Of a stretch of DNA of 54,614 nucleotides, positions 8,536-16,230 are shown piece by piece. The first letter of the stretch is position 1. Every line of letters starts with the position of its first letter. Source of the stretch: JBLNBN01 sp050260015 (GTDB taxonomy: Bacteria; Bacteroidota; Ignavibacteria; Kapaibacteriales; UBA2268); contig JBLNBN010000007.1 of the NCBI GenBank assembly GCA_050260015.1, forward strand, positions 1 to 54,614, in the 5' to 3' direction. A model generated the notes under the pieces. That model was not told the DNA's origin, made no database searches, and saw nothing but the letters and a program-made list of their open reading frames with translations. The position numbers and the translations under genes were made by a program.

Positions 8536-9837
8536 ATGATTCACAAAACGAAGCGAGCGCTTATGAACAGATTAATTCTTTTTACTCTTGCCTGCGCTTT
8601 AACTATTGCGGGTTGCTCGAGCCAGGAAGTATCCTTTTCAAAAGCTACAAAGACGGAATACCCCCCTATGGAAAATCACTTTCACGACTACTGGTCCGCA
8701 ATGGCCTGCGGTATGCCGCAGTTTGCCGATAGCTTCGCGGTGGACGGGGAGAAATTGATTTTTGCCCGGGGACTAAAGGAAATAAAGAACGGCGAGTTAG
8801 AGAAGGCCGAAGCGGCTTACGAATCGCTTATAAATTCGAAAAACGACACTATTAAATACAATTCGCAGATGATCCTTAATGATCTCTACGTATACCGCTC
8901 CGCATGGAACGATTGCCTGAAGCTTCTTAAAGCCCCCAACGAAAGCGATTCCGCGGCGGAAGAGAGACTATTTTTCCCAACGTTCGCCGGAGCGAAAAAA
9001 GAGATCGTTGAGTTCTCGAAAGATGTGGATACGCTTCCTATTATTATTAGGCAAAAATCAATCTACGTGCCGATCACGATAAACGGCAAAAAGTACGAAT
9101 TTTTATTCGATACCGGCGCGGATTTATGCGTTATCGCTGAAAACGTAGCGAGGGAATGCGGCGTAAATCCGCTGCGCGTTCACGAAGGCTCTCTCGTCGC
9201 CTCGACCGGCAAAACTTTTACCTCCGTCTCCGCCTTAATAGATAAATTAGAAATTGGCAACTTCACCGTTCAAAACCATCCCTCGGTTATAGTAGAAGAC
9301 GCTAATATGAGGTTTAAGTTCCTCTTCTATACTTTCCTAAAGTTCGACGGTATAATCGGGTGGAACGCAATTAAGAATATGGACGCCGAGATCGACCTGG
9401 CGCGTAAGATATTGATCCTCCGAAAGCCGCTGAAGAGAAACGACGTAACCCGGAATCTGTTCTGGTTGAGCTACCCAATAGTCCAGGTGAAGGACGTTAA
9501 CGGTTATGATTTCATCTTTGGATTCGACACCGGCGCTTACGAATCCCACGTTACCGATATTTTTTTACAGAAGATCGATCCCGGGGAGCTCGAGGATGAC
9601 AGCGAGACTTATTATGGCATCGGCGGCAAAGCGACCAGGGACGTCAAAGTGATTCCCAGCATCGATCTGCTGTTGAGCGGCTATAAAATAAACTTCAAGG
9701 GACTTAATACCGGCGACCAAGCGGGCAATCAATTCCTTAATTTAGACGGCGTCTTCGGCATCAACATTTGCGAGAAAGGAAAATTCAGGATCGACGCAAT
9801 AAACGGCGTGTTCGAGATGGAAAAGCAGGGAGAATAG
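8536..9837 (+). CDS. Lipoprotein with two retropepsin-like aspartic protease motifs
   Basis: The protein is 433 residues from the ATG at 8536, or 424 from the in-frame ATG at 8563, which places a compact lipoprotein signal (LTIAGC, lipid-modified Cys) at the N-terminus; I favour the latter start. A helical, TPR-like stretch at about 70-130 (LKEIKNGELEKAEAAYESL) precedes two beta-rich domains. Each carries a DTG triad: FDTGADLCVI around residue 192 and FDTGAYESHV around residue 331. They resemble the Asp_protease_2 / gag-polyprotein-like bacterial family, where two lobes could form one pseudo-dimeric active site as in pepsin. It would act in the periplasm or at the outer membrane. The substrate is unknown. 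It sits directly after the OmpA-family gene but behind that gene's terminator, so it is probably transcribed separately. Confidence 0.85.
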   Translation: MIHKTKRALMNRLILFTLACALTIAGCSSQEVSFSKATKTEYPPMENHFHDYWSAMACGMPQFADSFAVDGEKLIFARGLKEIKNGELEKAEAAYESLINSKNDTIKYNSQMILNDLYVYRSAWNDCLKLLKAPNESDSAAEERLFFPTFAGAKKEIVEFSKDVDTLPIIIRQKSIYVPITINGKKYEFLFDTGADLCVIAENVARECGVNPLRVHEGSLVASTGKTFTSVSALIDKLEIGNFTVQNHPSVIVEDANMRFKFLFYTFLKFDGIIGWNAIKNMDAEIDLARKILILRKPLKRNDVTRNLFWLSYPIVQVKDVNGYDFIFGFDTGAYESHVTDIFLQKIDPGELEDDSETYYGIGGKATRDVKVIPSIDLLLSGYKINFKGLNTGDQAGNQFLNLDGVFGINICEKGKFRIDAINGVFEMEKQGE

Positions 9838-9904
9838 CCGATAAAATATTACTGAATAATCCTCGTCAATTAACCTGTATCTGTAGTATAATAATAAAAC
9901 ATTG

Positions 9905-9939
9905 GCTGCCCGTGCCTGATGCCGGGCAGCTTTTCTTTT
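9905..9939 (+). terminator. Terminator of the aspartic-protease lipoprotein gene
   Basis: A perfect 8-bp stem, GCTGCCCG (9905-9912) with CGGGCAGC (9923-9930), has a 10-base loop and is followed by TTTTCTTTT. It lies 70 bases after the stop codon. Confidence 0.88.
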
Positions 9940-9953
9940 ATATATCCACAAAG

Positions 9954-9983
9954 AAAAAAACCGCCCCCGCGAAGCGGGAACGG
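9954..9983 (-). terminator. Terminator of the BadF/GlcNAc-kinase-like gene
   Basis: Read on the minus strand, CCGTTCCCGC and GCGGGGGCGG form a 10-bp stem (two G-T pairs) closed by a TTC loop and followed by a run of seven T. It lies 28 bases beyond the stop at 10011. The loop region contains the GCGAAGC core (9969-9975) also seen in intergenic repeats at both window ends. Confidence 0.88.
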
Positions 9984-10010
9984 TCTAATTTCAGGTCTAC
10001 CAATAAAAAA

Positions 10011-10958
10011 CTAAATAGTATCCTCAATGATCTTTTTTCCGAGCGAAATAGCCCCGTCGAGCGCAGTTCCTTTGGGTTCGACCAGCTTCAGGCGCGGGTT
10101 CTTCGAGATTTCCTCCTTTAGCATACCTGCCAACAGGGTATCGGCCTCGATTATGCCGCCCATGAGCGCGACCGGGGTAACCTTAGTTTTCGTCTGCTTT
10201 ATTATAGCTTCAGGCAGTTCCTTTAGGTGCTTCGCCGAGCGCTGTATAATATCCAGGCAAACCGGATCGCCCTTCTCCGCGCAAGCCATTACGTGCGGCG
10301 TCAGCATGTGGTACTCGAACGCGCGCTCGGAGTACGCTTTAACGATTGTTCGGGGCTGCTCGATCTTTATAGTTGGGTAAAGCGTTTCTATTAAATTGGT
10401 CAGCGAAGTGGGCTTCCCCCTGCCGTCGATCGCTCGCACGACAGCGGTGAGGCCTTCGCGGCCGATCCAGGCGCCGGAGCCTTCGTCGTCAAGCTCTATT
10501 CCCCAGCCGCCGCAGCGCAAAAGCTTGTCCTTCGCTATCTTGCCGAGAGCGATCGATCCGGTTCCGACTATGGTAATAATTCCCGGTTCGCCTTCGAACG
10601 CGCCCTCGAGAGCTATCTCGGCGTCGCTCGTTACTACCAGGTCGTTGAACGAAACGTCGTGGCCCCGCGCAAGAGTGCGCAAGAGACGCTGGGAGCGCAT
10701 CTTTTCCTCCTCGAGCCAAACCCCGGCAACGCCGACTATTACGGCGTCTAGTTCGTTTGTCTCGATTTGCCCGCCCTTGCAAAGCTCCATAATAACATTT
10801 AGCGTGCGCTCGCAGGATTCGCCGACGCCGACTGCGCCGATTCGGGTCGTACCCGCTTTTGCTTCCGCGATTATCTTACCGTCTTTATAGAGAATACCTC
10901 TTGTATGAGTGCCCCCGCCATCTATCCCGATGATCGTGTATTCGCTTTGTAAATTCAT
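10011..10958 (-). CDS. BadF/BadG/BcrA/BcrD ATPase family kinase, likely N-acetylglucosamine kinase
   Basis: This 315-residue cytoplasmic protein has the ASKHA fold. The N-terminal phosphate-1 motif is IIGIDGGGTHTRGIL, phosphate-2 is TIVGTGSIALGK, and the conserved GGWGIELDDEGSGAWIGREGL follows. A late ALMGGII segment supplies the adenosine motif. This pattern matches bacterial GlcNAc/GlcN kinases of the BadF group rather than the 2-hydroxyacyl-CoA dehydratase activases, which carry a [4Fe-4S] cysteine pair not evident here. The likely reaction is ATP-dependent phosphorylation of an amino sugar salvaged from peptidoglycan, in keeping with anmK and the glmM-like gene nearby. It is divergent from the mutase gene with about 180 bases between. 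The exact sugar is not certain. Confidence 0.85.
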   Translation of the reverse strand: MNLQSEYTIIGIDGGGTHTRGILYKDGKIIAEAKAGTTRIGAVGVGESCERTLNVIMELCKGGQIETNELDAVIVGVAGVWLEEEKMRSQRLLRTLARGHDVSFNDLVVTSDAEIALEGAFEGEPGIITIVGTGSIALGKIAKDKLLRCGGWGIELDDEGSGAWIGREGLTAVVRAIDGRGKPTSLTNLIETLYPTIKIEQPRTIVKAYSERAFEYHMLTPHVMACAEKGDPVCLDIIQRSAKHLKELPEAIIKQTKTKVTPVALMGGIIEADTLLAGMLKEEISKNPRLKLVEPKGTALDGAISLGKKIIEDTI

Positions 10959-11138
10959 TTTTGCCTGTGTTATATAAATATCTTCGAGAATCTTAAATCA
11001 AATTCTGTGCCAATAGAGTTGTCAATTCCCTTCTTTACGCGCTCCTCCATAAGAAAATTTCTTACAATTTGCCGGCTCAAAATTCGGCAAAAAAACCTTA
11101 TTTTTGCTTAATGTATACTATAACGAATAAGTGATTAA

Positions 11139-12497
11139 ATGCCTTTAATACGTTCCATTTCAGGGCTTAGAGCCACGCTGCCGGACAGCCTGACCGAGGA
11201 TATCGTACGCCGTTACTGCTACGGGTTCCACTCAATACTCCCCGGCGGAGAAATAGTTATCGGGCGCGACGGACGCCCCTCCGGCGAGCATATAGAAAGG
11301 CTCGCGGCGGATTGCCTCTATAAACTTGGCAGAAAAGTAAGAATTTTAGGGATCGTCCCAACCCCGACCGTTCAGTTGGAAGTCGAAAAAAGCTCCGCCG
11401 TCGGCGGCATCGCGATTACCGCATCGCACAACCCTTCACAGTGGAACGGGTTGAAGTTTATTTCGTCGGAAGGCGTATTCCTTAATAAACAAGCGAACGA
11501 AGAGCTCTGGCGTTACGCCGACACGATGCCTCAAAATATATCTCCGATGCAGGGCGGCGGCGCCCTTCGCGATCCGAACGCGATAGAAAGGCATATAGAC
11601 TCGATCCTTCGATTGAAGATGTTCTCCTGCTGCAATTTGGAGCATGATCTCGCGCTGCGCAAGGTTCGCGTAGTCGTGGACGCCGTTAACGCATCGGGCT
11701 CTGTAGCGGCGCCGATGCTGCTGGAGCGCCTGGGCTGCGAAGTAATCAGGCTGCACTGCGACGGCTCCGGAAATTTCCCCCATACGCCGGAACCCCTTCC
11801 CGAGAACTTAACGTCGCTTGCCAGCAAAGTCGCTGAAATTGGGGCGGACTTAGGCGTCGCGGTCGATCCGGACGCCGATAGATTAGTTTTAATCGACGAG
11901 CGCGGTACGCCCGTGTGGGAGGAGCTTACTATCGCCCTCGCAATTGAAAGCGCCCTCGCCTATCCCGATTTTTCGCAGGGCGAGAAGTGCGCCGTTGTGA
12001 ATCTCTCCACTTCCGGAGCTTCGCAGGAAGTCTGCGAACGCCGCGGCGCCAAGCTATACCGCTCGCCCGTCGGGGAAATTAACGTCGTGGAGGAAATGAA
12101 GCTTCGCGGGGCGCTTATCGGCGGGGAAGGCTCCGGCGGGGTAATACTCCCGGCTTGCCATTACGGCAGGGATTCGCTCGTCGGGATCGCTCTCGTACTG
12201 GCCTTAATCGCGCGCAGCGGTAAGTCGCTCTCCCAGCTCGTCGACGAAATGCCCAAACGCGCTATGATCAAAACTAAATTCCCCTCGAACGGCGCCCCGA
12301 CGGAAGCATTCGAGCGAATTATTAAGAAATTCCCCGGGGCCGCCGCGGATCTTCGCGATGGATTACGTTTAGACATGGACGGAGAATGGGCGCAGATCCG
12401 CGCGTCCAACACGGAGCCTATAGTACGGGTTATCGCCGAGTCCGCCGCGCATGCGCGCTCGCTGGAGCTCATCGGGATGATTAAAGAAGAGTTATAG
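11139..12497 (+). CDS. glmM: Phosphoglucosamine mutase-like (phosphohexomutase) protein
   Basis: The 452-residue protein is an alpha-D-phosphohexomutase. The catalytic serine loop is TASHNPSQWNGLKF (Ser96), the metal loop is DPDADR (residues 243-248), the sugar-binding loop is GEGSGGVI, and the C-terminal phosphate-binding loop is RASNTEPIVRV. In Bacteroidota and relatives, proteins beginning SISGxRxT and of this length are the usual GlmM, interconverting glucosamine-6- and -1-phosphate for UDP-GlcNAc synthesis. Phosphomannomutase activity cannot be excluded from motifs. There is no good Shine-Dalgarno; TATTTTTG at 11099-11106 matches a -7 box 33 bases upstream, though without a well-spaced -33 TTG. 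Confidence 0.86.
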   Translation: MPLIRSISGLRATLPDSLTEDIVRRYCYGFHSILPGGEIVIGRDGRPSGEHIERLAADCLYKLGRKVRILGIVPTPTVQLEVEKSSAVGGIAITASHNPSQWNGLKFISSEGVFLNKQANEELWRYADTMPQNISPMQGGGALRDPNAIERHIDSILRLKMFSCCNLEHDLALRKVRVVVDAVNASGSVAAPMLLERLGCEVIRLHCDGSGNFPHTPEPLPENLTSLASKVAEIGADLGVAVDPDADRLVLIDERGTPVWEELTIALAIESALAYPDFSQGEKCAVVNLSTSGASQEVCERRGAKLYRSPVGEINVVEEMKLRGALIGGEGSGGVILPACHYGRDSLVGIALVLALIARSGKSLSQLVDEMPKRAMIKTKFPSNGAPTEAFERIIKKFPGAAADLRDGLRLDMDGEWAQIRASNTEPIVRVIAESAAHARSLELIGMIKEEL

Positions 12498-12514
12498 AGG
12501 AAGTAAACGACAAA

Positions 12515-12539
12515 GGCCGCTCCCCAAGGGGGAACGGCC
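12515..12539. terminator. Hairpin between convergent genes
   Basis: GGCCGCTCCCC pairs with GGGGAACGGCC (one mismatch) around an AAG loop. It lies between the convergent mutase and FlgM-like genes. Neither strand shows a long T-run, only CCTTTG on the minus strand, so termination strength is uncertain. Confidence 0.55.
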
Positions 12540-12566
12540 CTATACAATATTAAAATTTAGCTGAAG

Positions 12567-12818
12567 CTATTTGTCTTTAATATCGTCCCAAATCTTATTG
12601 GCGGCGGCGCGAAGAGTCTCAGGGCGGTTATAGAAACCGTTCTCGACGCGGCTTTTTACGATATCGATCTTTTCGTGCTGGTGCGAAGAAATGGAGAGAG
12701 TATCTTTCGCCTCGCGGGCTTTCTTCTGCTCAGCCGGTTTAGAGTCTTCTTTTTTGCGCGCTTCAGGGTTATTTGTTAGAATATTAGAAGCGTTTTTATT
12801 ATAATTATCGATTTTCAT
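12567..12818 (-). CDS. flgM: FlgM-like anti-sigma factor
   Basis: This 83-residue protein has a disordered, charged first half (polar K/E/A-rich, residues 1-38). A FlgM-type C-terminal half follows: KDTLSISSHQHEKIDIVKSRVENG, then FYNRPETLRAAANKIWDDI. The D-T-x-x-I-S-S strand, the I-x-x-x-K/R-x-x-x-E/V-x-x-G helix and a terminal helix ending in a short acidic tail are the pattern of FlgM, which holds the flagellar sigma-28 FliA inactive. No flagellar or chemotaxis gene is present in the window, so the partner is elsewhere or the protein has another role. Confidence is moderate because the family is short and variable. Confidence 0.65.
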   Translation of the reverse strand: MKIDNYNKNASNILTNNPEARKKEDSKPAEQKKAREAKDTLSISSHQHEKIDIVKSRVENGFYNRPETLRAAANKIWDDIKDK

Positions 12819-12897
12819 TTAGGAACCTTTTGCCTTATTAAATCGGTATACTTTTGACCTACTCTTTATATCGGTAGAAACCGTAAAAACTTGAGTA

Positions 12898-14262
12898 TTA
12901 TTGTTTCAATTTCGGGCCTAATTTCTCTATCATATACGTTGCTACGGCATCCGCTTCATTGGGCTTAAGGCCTTGGGCGGGCATGGGCGGATAGGCCGGG
13001 TTAACCTTAACGGGATTAAGAATAAACTTAACCAAAGCCGCTTTGTTATTCATATACTTTGGCAATACTTCTTTATGCGGAGGCCCAACGAGCTTCTCGT
13101 CGAACTTATGGCAAGCGACGCATCGCGCTTTATATATCTCTTCGCCGTCCACTTTCGCTTCCCCGCGGCCTGCTTCCTTAAGCAGGGCTGCGTGATACTC
13201 TTCGTATCGGCCGGCAAGCTCCGCGGCTTGAGTTTTATTCGAAACGCGGAACGCGGTTTGCTCCTTGAATACTGCAAAGATAAAGAGAATAATAATTACG
13301 AAAAACGCAGTCTGTATGCTATTGAACTTCTCGTCGCGCCGCATCGAGTAGAGCAGGTGAATCAGGATCGCCACAAGGGCCAGCGCGAGAGTCGATAGAG
13401 CGAACATAGTCGGCGATAGGGCTATCTTCGGGGTTATCATTAAATTAAATAATATAAAAATAGGCTGTACGGAGGTAAATATCAGCGCTATATTCAAGTT
13501 CTGCCTCGAGGCGAATTCGCGGTAGTCGCCGGCGCCGAAATCCGGCTCGTCCTGCCATTTAAATTTCTTTATCAGGAACGCGATGGAGGACAGCGCAAGC
13601 GACAGCGTAAGGAAGTGCAACGTCTTGACGAGCGCCGTCGGGTTGAACATCAAAGCGAGCGCGTTCGTTATCCAATTCCACTTAGCCGTTTCTACCGAGG
13701 CCGTTATCGCGCCGAGCAGCAGCCACATGGAGACGAACAGGGCGGCCGCGCCCCAAAGTCCCGTCCGGGTGTTCAAGCTTTGATTATTCGCATGGTAAGC
13801 CAGGAACTCCCGGCTGAGCTTGTCCTCGCTCTCCTCGTGAACGAAACCTTTTAGGAAATTAAACAGGTAGTTCAGGTCGGAGAAGTGCTGATAAATATGC
13901 AATAGAGTTATCGCGATAATAAACAGGACAAACGACGCTACGACATAGCCGAAGACCGGCGCCCCGGCGCCGGAAAGCAATTGAAAGAACAGGGCCAGGA
14001 TAGCCATGAACGGCACGACTCCCATGCCGAACCCGAATATCTTGCTCGACGTTATCAGGTCTATTAGGTCTTTAGAATAGTAAAGATAGCGCAGCTCGCG
14101 GTCTTTCTTAAACTTAAAATTATAATATATCGAAAAGATCGAGCTTGCGAGCAGCGTCCCCGAATACGTTAATAGTATAGCCAAGGCAATGCCTAAAAGG
14201 TAGTGCATTAGTCGGATAGTTCCCTCGGGCTGCGGAATAATTCCGCTATTGATAAAGTCCAT
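12898..14262 (-). CDS. Eight-TM membrane protein with C-terminal cytochrome c domain (last gene of the respiratory operon)
   Basis: Of 454 residues, about 1-340 form eight predicted membrane helices. The final ~75 residues are a class I cytochrome c with CVACH (381-385) and a likely axial Met in PPMPAQGL (about 427). Histidines occur in or near the membrane helices at H20, H122, H126, H216 and H302, which could ligate b-type haem. The N-terminal IRLMHYLLGIAL reminds me weakly of the first helix of CydA-type proteins, and some relatives of the bd superfamily carry haem c, but I do not recognise the family with confidence. The ATG follows GAGGTCAAA, 9 bases after cyoE. It is the final gene of the ACIII-oxidase operon, so it is probably respiratory or involved in oxidase assembly. 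Confidence 0.75.
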   Translation of the reverse strand: MDFINSGIIPQPEGTIRLMHYLLGIALAILLTYSGTLLASSIFSIYYNFKFKKDRELRYLYYSKDLIDLITSSKIFGFGMGVVPFMAILALFFQLLSGAGAPVFGYVVASFVLFIIAITLLHIYQHFSDLNYLFNFLKGFVHEESEDKLSREFLAYHANNQSLNTRTGLWGAAALFVSMWLLLGAITASVETAKWNWITNALALMFNPTALVKTLHFLTLSLALSSIAFLIKKFKWQDEPDFGAGDYREFASRQNLNIALIFTSVQPIFILFNLMITPKIALSPTMFALSTLALALVAILIHLLYSMRRDEKFNSIQTAFFVIIILFIFAVFKEQTAFRVSNKTQAAELAGRYEEYHAALLKEAGRGEAKVDGEEIYKARCVACHKFDEKLVGPPHKEVLPKYMNNKAALVKFILNPVKVNPAYPPMPAQGLKPNEADAVATYMIEKLGPKLKQ

Positions 14263-14271
14263 TTTGACCTC

Positions 14272-15141
14272 TTACTTGCTTATCAATTTCTCAAGTGATA
14301 CAAACAGCGCCACGGATAGCGCGAAAGCGTTAACGAGCTTGAATATTTTCTTAATATCCGTTTCCAATAATTCCCGCCGCATTAGCATACGGCATTTAAA
14401 TATCAGGACCGTAGCCGCCGCGAAGCAAGCCGCCAGTTGCGCCCAAATCCGTCCGTCCGAGCCGAGCGGCACGAGCAGGCACGCCGCGGCAAGCATAAAT
14501 ACCAGGTAGTACCCGACGGCCTGGCGCGCGCGCGCGTCCAAACGTTCGGCCGGGCTTGGGAAGCCTGCCGCGCGATACTCTTCCTCGCGGAGCAACGCTA
14601 TAAACCAGAAATGCGGCAACTGCCAAATAAAGAAGAACAACGCGATTGCCCAAAGCGCGGGGCTCCCGATCGAGCCGCCCGAAGCGCTCCACCCAATTGC
14701 CGGCGGCAAGGCGCCCACTATGGCTCCTGGCACGAAGGCGAAAGCCGTACGCCGCTTTAGAGGAGTGTACATTAAATTGTAGAATACTAGAGCGGCCGCA
14801 CCCATGGCTGCAGGCATAATTCCGGCGGAGAGCAGCGCGGCGAACCCATATAGAGCATAGACCAAAACTAACGCCCATGCCGCTCGGGTTGTCAATTTAC
14901 CCGAAGGGAGCGGCCGCATACGCGTGCGCTTCATAAGCGCGTCGTAGGGCCGCTCCTGGATTTGGTTCCACGCCGAGCCGGCCGCAGAAAGAAAGAACGT
15001 CCCGACTACGGTGGAGATAAACGATCGTAAATCCGGCGACGGCGCAAGCGCCGCGCCGATCGCGGCGGAGACGGCAACGGACGCGGAGACTCGAGGCTTG
15101 GATAGCGCGTATGCGTTCAATATGATCGATTTTACTTTCAC
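14272..15141 (-). CDS. cyoE: Haem O synthase (protohaem IX farnesyltransferase)
   Basis: CyoE/CtaB attaches a farnesyl group to haem b to make haem O, a precursor of the haem A used by the oxidase next door. The 289-residue integral membrane prenyltransferase has the family motifs MKRTRMRPLPSG and YTPLKRRT and about eight hydrophobic segments. The first Asp-rich loop is divergent: NQIQERPYD replaces the common N-x-x-x-D-x-x-I-D form. Translation starts with GTG at 15141, overlapping the coxB stop by four bases (GTGA), so the two are coupled. No CtaA haem A synthase is visible in the window. Confidence 0.92.
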   Translation of the reverse strand: MKVKSIILNAYALSKPRVSASVAVSAAIGAALAPSPDLRSFISTVVGTFFLSAAGSAWNQIQERPYDALMKRTRMRPLPSGKLTTRAAWALVLVYALYGFAALLSAGIMPAAMGAAALVFYNLMYTPLKRRTAFAFVPGAIVGALPPAIGWSASGGSIGSPALWAIALFFFIWQLPHFWFIALLREEEYRAAGFPSPAERLDARARQAVGYYLVFMLAAACLLVPLGSDGRIWAQLAACFAAATVLIFKCRMLMRRELLETDIKKIFKLVNAFALSVALFVSLEKLISK

Positions 15142-15911
15142 TTTTTGTTCAAAACCGCGTTGATTACCCGATCATTATCCTTCGCCTCTATTCGATTTGC
15201 TAAAGAAGCGGAGCTTAACTTGACTTTCTTATGCGAGTTCCAGGCTCTCTCGCCCGTCGGCTGAGCGTTGGTTCTATTCAACTGCGTAGTGTCCGTAGTG
15301 CGCGTCGTGTCGCTGAGCCAGTTTAGGAATTGTTCCTTCGTTACTACGCGGAGCCGGGCGTACATCTTCGAATGCTGGGTCCCGCAGTATTCCGCGCAGG
15401 CGATGTCGTAATCGCCCGTCTCTTTAGGTTGAAGCAACAGGTACGTGGTCTGGCTGGCAAGCACGTCCTCTTTCAATCTGAATGCTGGGACGAAAAAGCT
15501 ATGGTTGACGTCGAGCGAGCGCATGTCCAACCGGGTAGACTCGCCGACGGGAAGGTAGAGCGTATCGCTTTGCTTGCCGTTGTTATATTCGAACGTCCAC
15601 TTCCACATACGCGCCGTAACGCGAACGATCCGCGCATTTTTCGACTGCATGGCAAGTTGGCGGTAGTCTTTATAGCCGTACCAGAACATTACCATAACTA
15701 TAATTAGCGGAAGAATCACCCATGCCGTTTCTAGTACGGCGGAGCCGTGTATTTGCTTTGCCACTGGATTACGCTTGCGGCTGTACCGGTAGACGAAATA
15801 TATCATCGTGATGGTAATGCCTATTAATAATACGGAGGAGACGACGACGATAAACGTCATGGTGTCGTCGACGGACTCCGCATAGCGGGAAGCTGCAGAT
15901 AGTAGTATCAT
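15138..15911 (-). CDS. coxB: Cytochrome c oxidase subunit II
   Basis: This subunit receives electrons at the binuclear CuA centre. The 257-residue protein has two membrane helices (about 17-41 and 62-80) and a periplasmic cupredoxin domain. The CuA ligands are complete: H137 in DVNHSFF, then C172, E174, C176, H180 and M183 in CAEYCGTQHSKM. Unlike typical caa3 oxidases, it has no fused C-terminal cytochrome c domain; no CXXCH is present and the protein ends shortly after the cupredoxin fold. An external cytochrome c is therefore needed, and the operon supplies one (19382-20341). The start ATG overlaps the coxD stop by four bases. Confidence 0.95.
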   Translation of the reverse strand: MILLSAASRYAESVDDTMTFIVVVSSVLLIGITITMIYFVYRYSRKRNPVAKQIHGSAVLETAWVILPLIIVMVMFWYGYKDYRQLAMQSKNARIVRVTARMWKWTFEYNNGKQSDTLYLPVGESTRLDMRSLDVNHSFFVPAFRLKEDVLASQTTYLLLQPKETGDYDIACAEYCGTQHSKMYARLRVVTKEQFLNWLSDTTRTTDTTQLNRTNAQPTGERAWNSHKKVKLSSASLANRIEAKDNDRVINAVLNKK

Positions 15912-16222
15912 ACTCTCACCCTATAGAATACGTCGTATGCGGTTAGCACAAAAATCACTATCAAAACGGCGATGACCATAGCTATAAAAAACTTAAAGAT
16001 AGGATCGTCGTACTTGATGTGCATAAATATATTGATCACCAACGCGGACTTTATCGCCGCTATTCCAAGAGCGACGACTAACGTATATCCGCCCAAATTT
16101 ATCCCTGCGACTGCCACCGTCAACGCGGTAAGCGACAATAGCGATAGCCATACTAATATGTTTAAGCCGTAACCGGTCGACAGTCCGTGCATATGTTCAT
16201 GTAGTTTCTTGTCCTGTTCCAT
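15908..16222 (-). CDS. coxD: Cytochrome c oxidase subunit IV (prokaryotic type)
   Basis: This small membrane protein of about 104 residues has three predicted helices, as in the COX4_pro family of caa3/aa3 oxidases, where it supports assembly and stability. The start is set at the ATG at 16222 (MEQDKKLHEHMHG), which has GAGGCGG just upstream; the frame extends four more codons to a TTG at 16234, but no supporting site precedes that. It lies between coxC and coxB in the usual order of Bacteroidota-type oxidase operons. Confidence 0.85.
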   Translation of the reverse strand: MEQDKKLHEHMHGLSTGYGLNILVWLSLLSLTALTVAVAGINLGGYTLVVALGIAAIKSALVINIFMHIKYDDPIFKFFIAMVIAVLIVIFVLTAYDVFYRVRV

Positions 16223-16230
16223 CCGCCGCC

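Noticed and set aside
8536..9837. Retroelement protease or gag-pol remnant.
   Set aside because: No reverse transcriptase, RNase H or integrase domain is present; the protein has a lipoprotein signal and is a bacterial family member.
10011..10958. 2-hydroxyacyl-CoA dehydratase activase (BadF family).
   Set aside because: The cysteine pair that binds the iron-sulfur cluster in activases is not evident, and no dehydratase gene is near; a sugar kinase fits better.
12898..14262. Fused haem domain of caa3 subunit II displaced to this gene.
   Set aside because: The haem domain is attached to an unrelated eight-helix protein, not to a cupredoxin, so it cannot simply be the missing CoxB tail.
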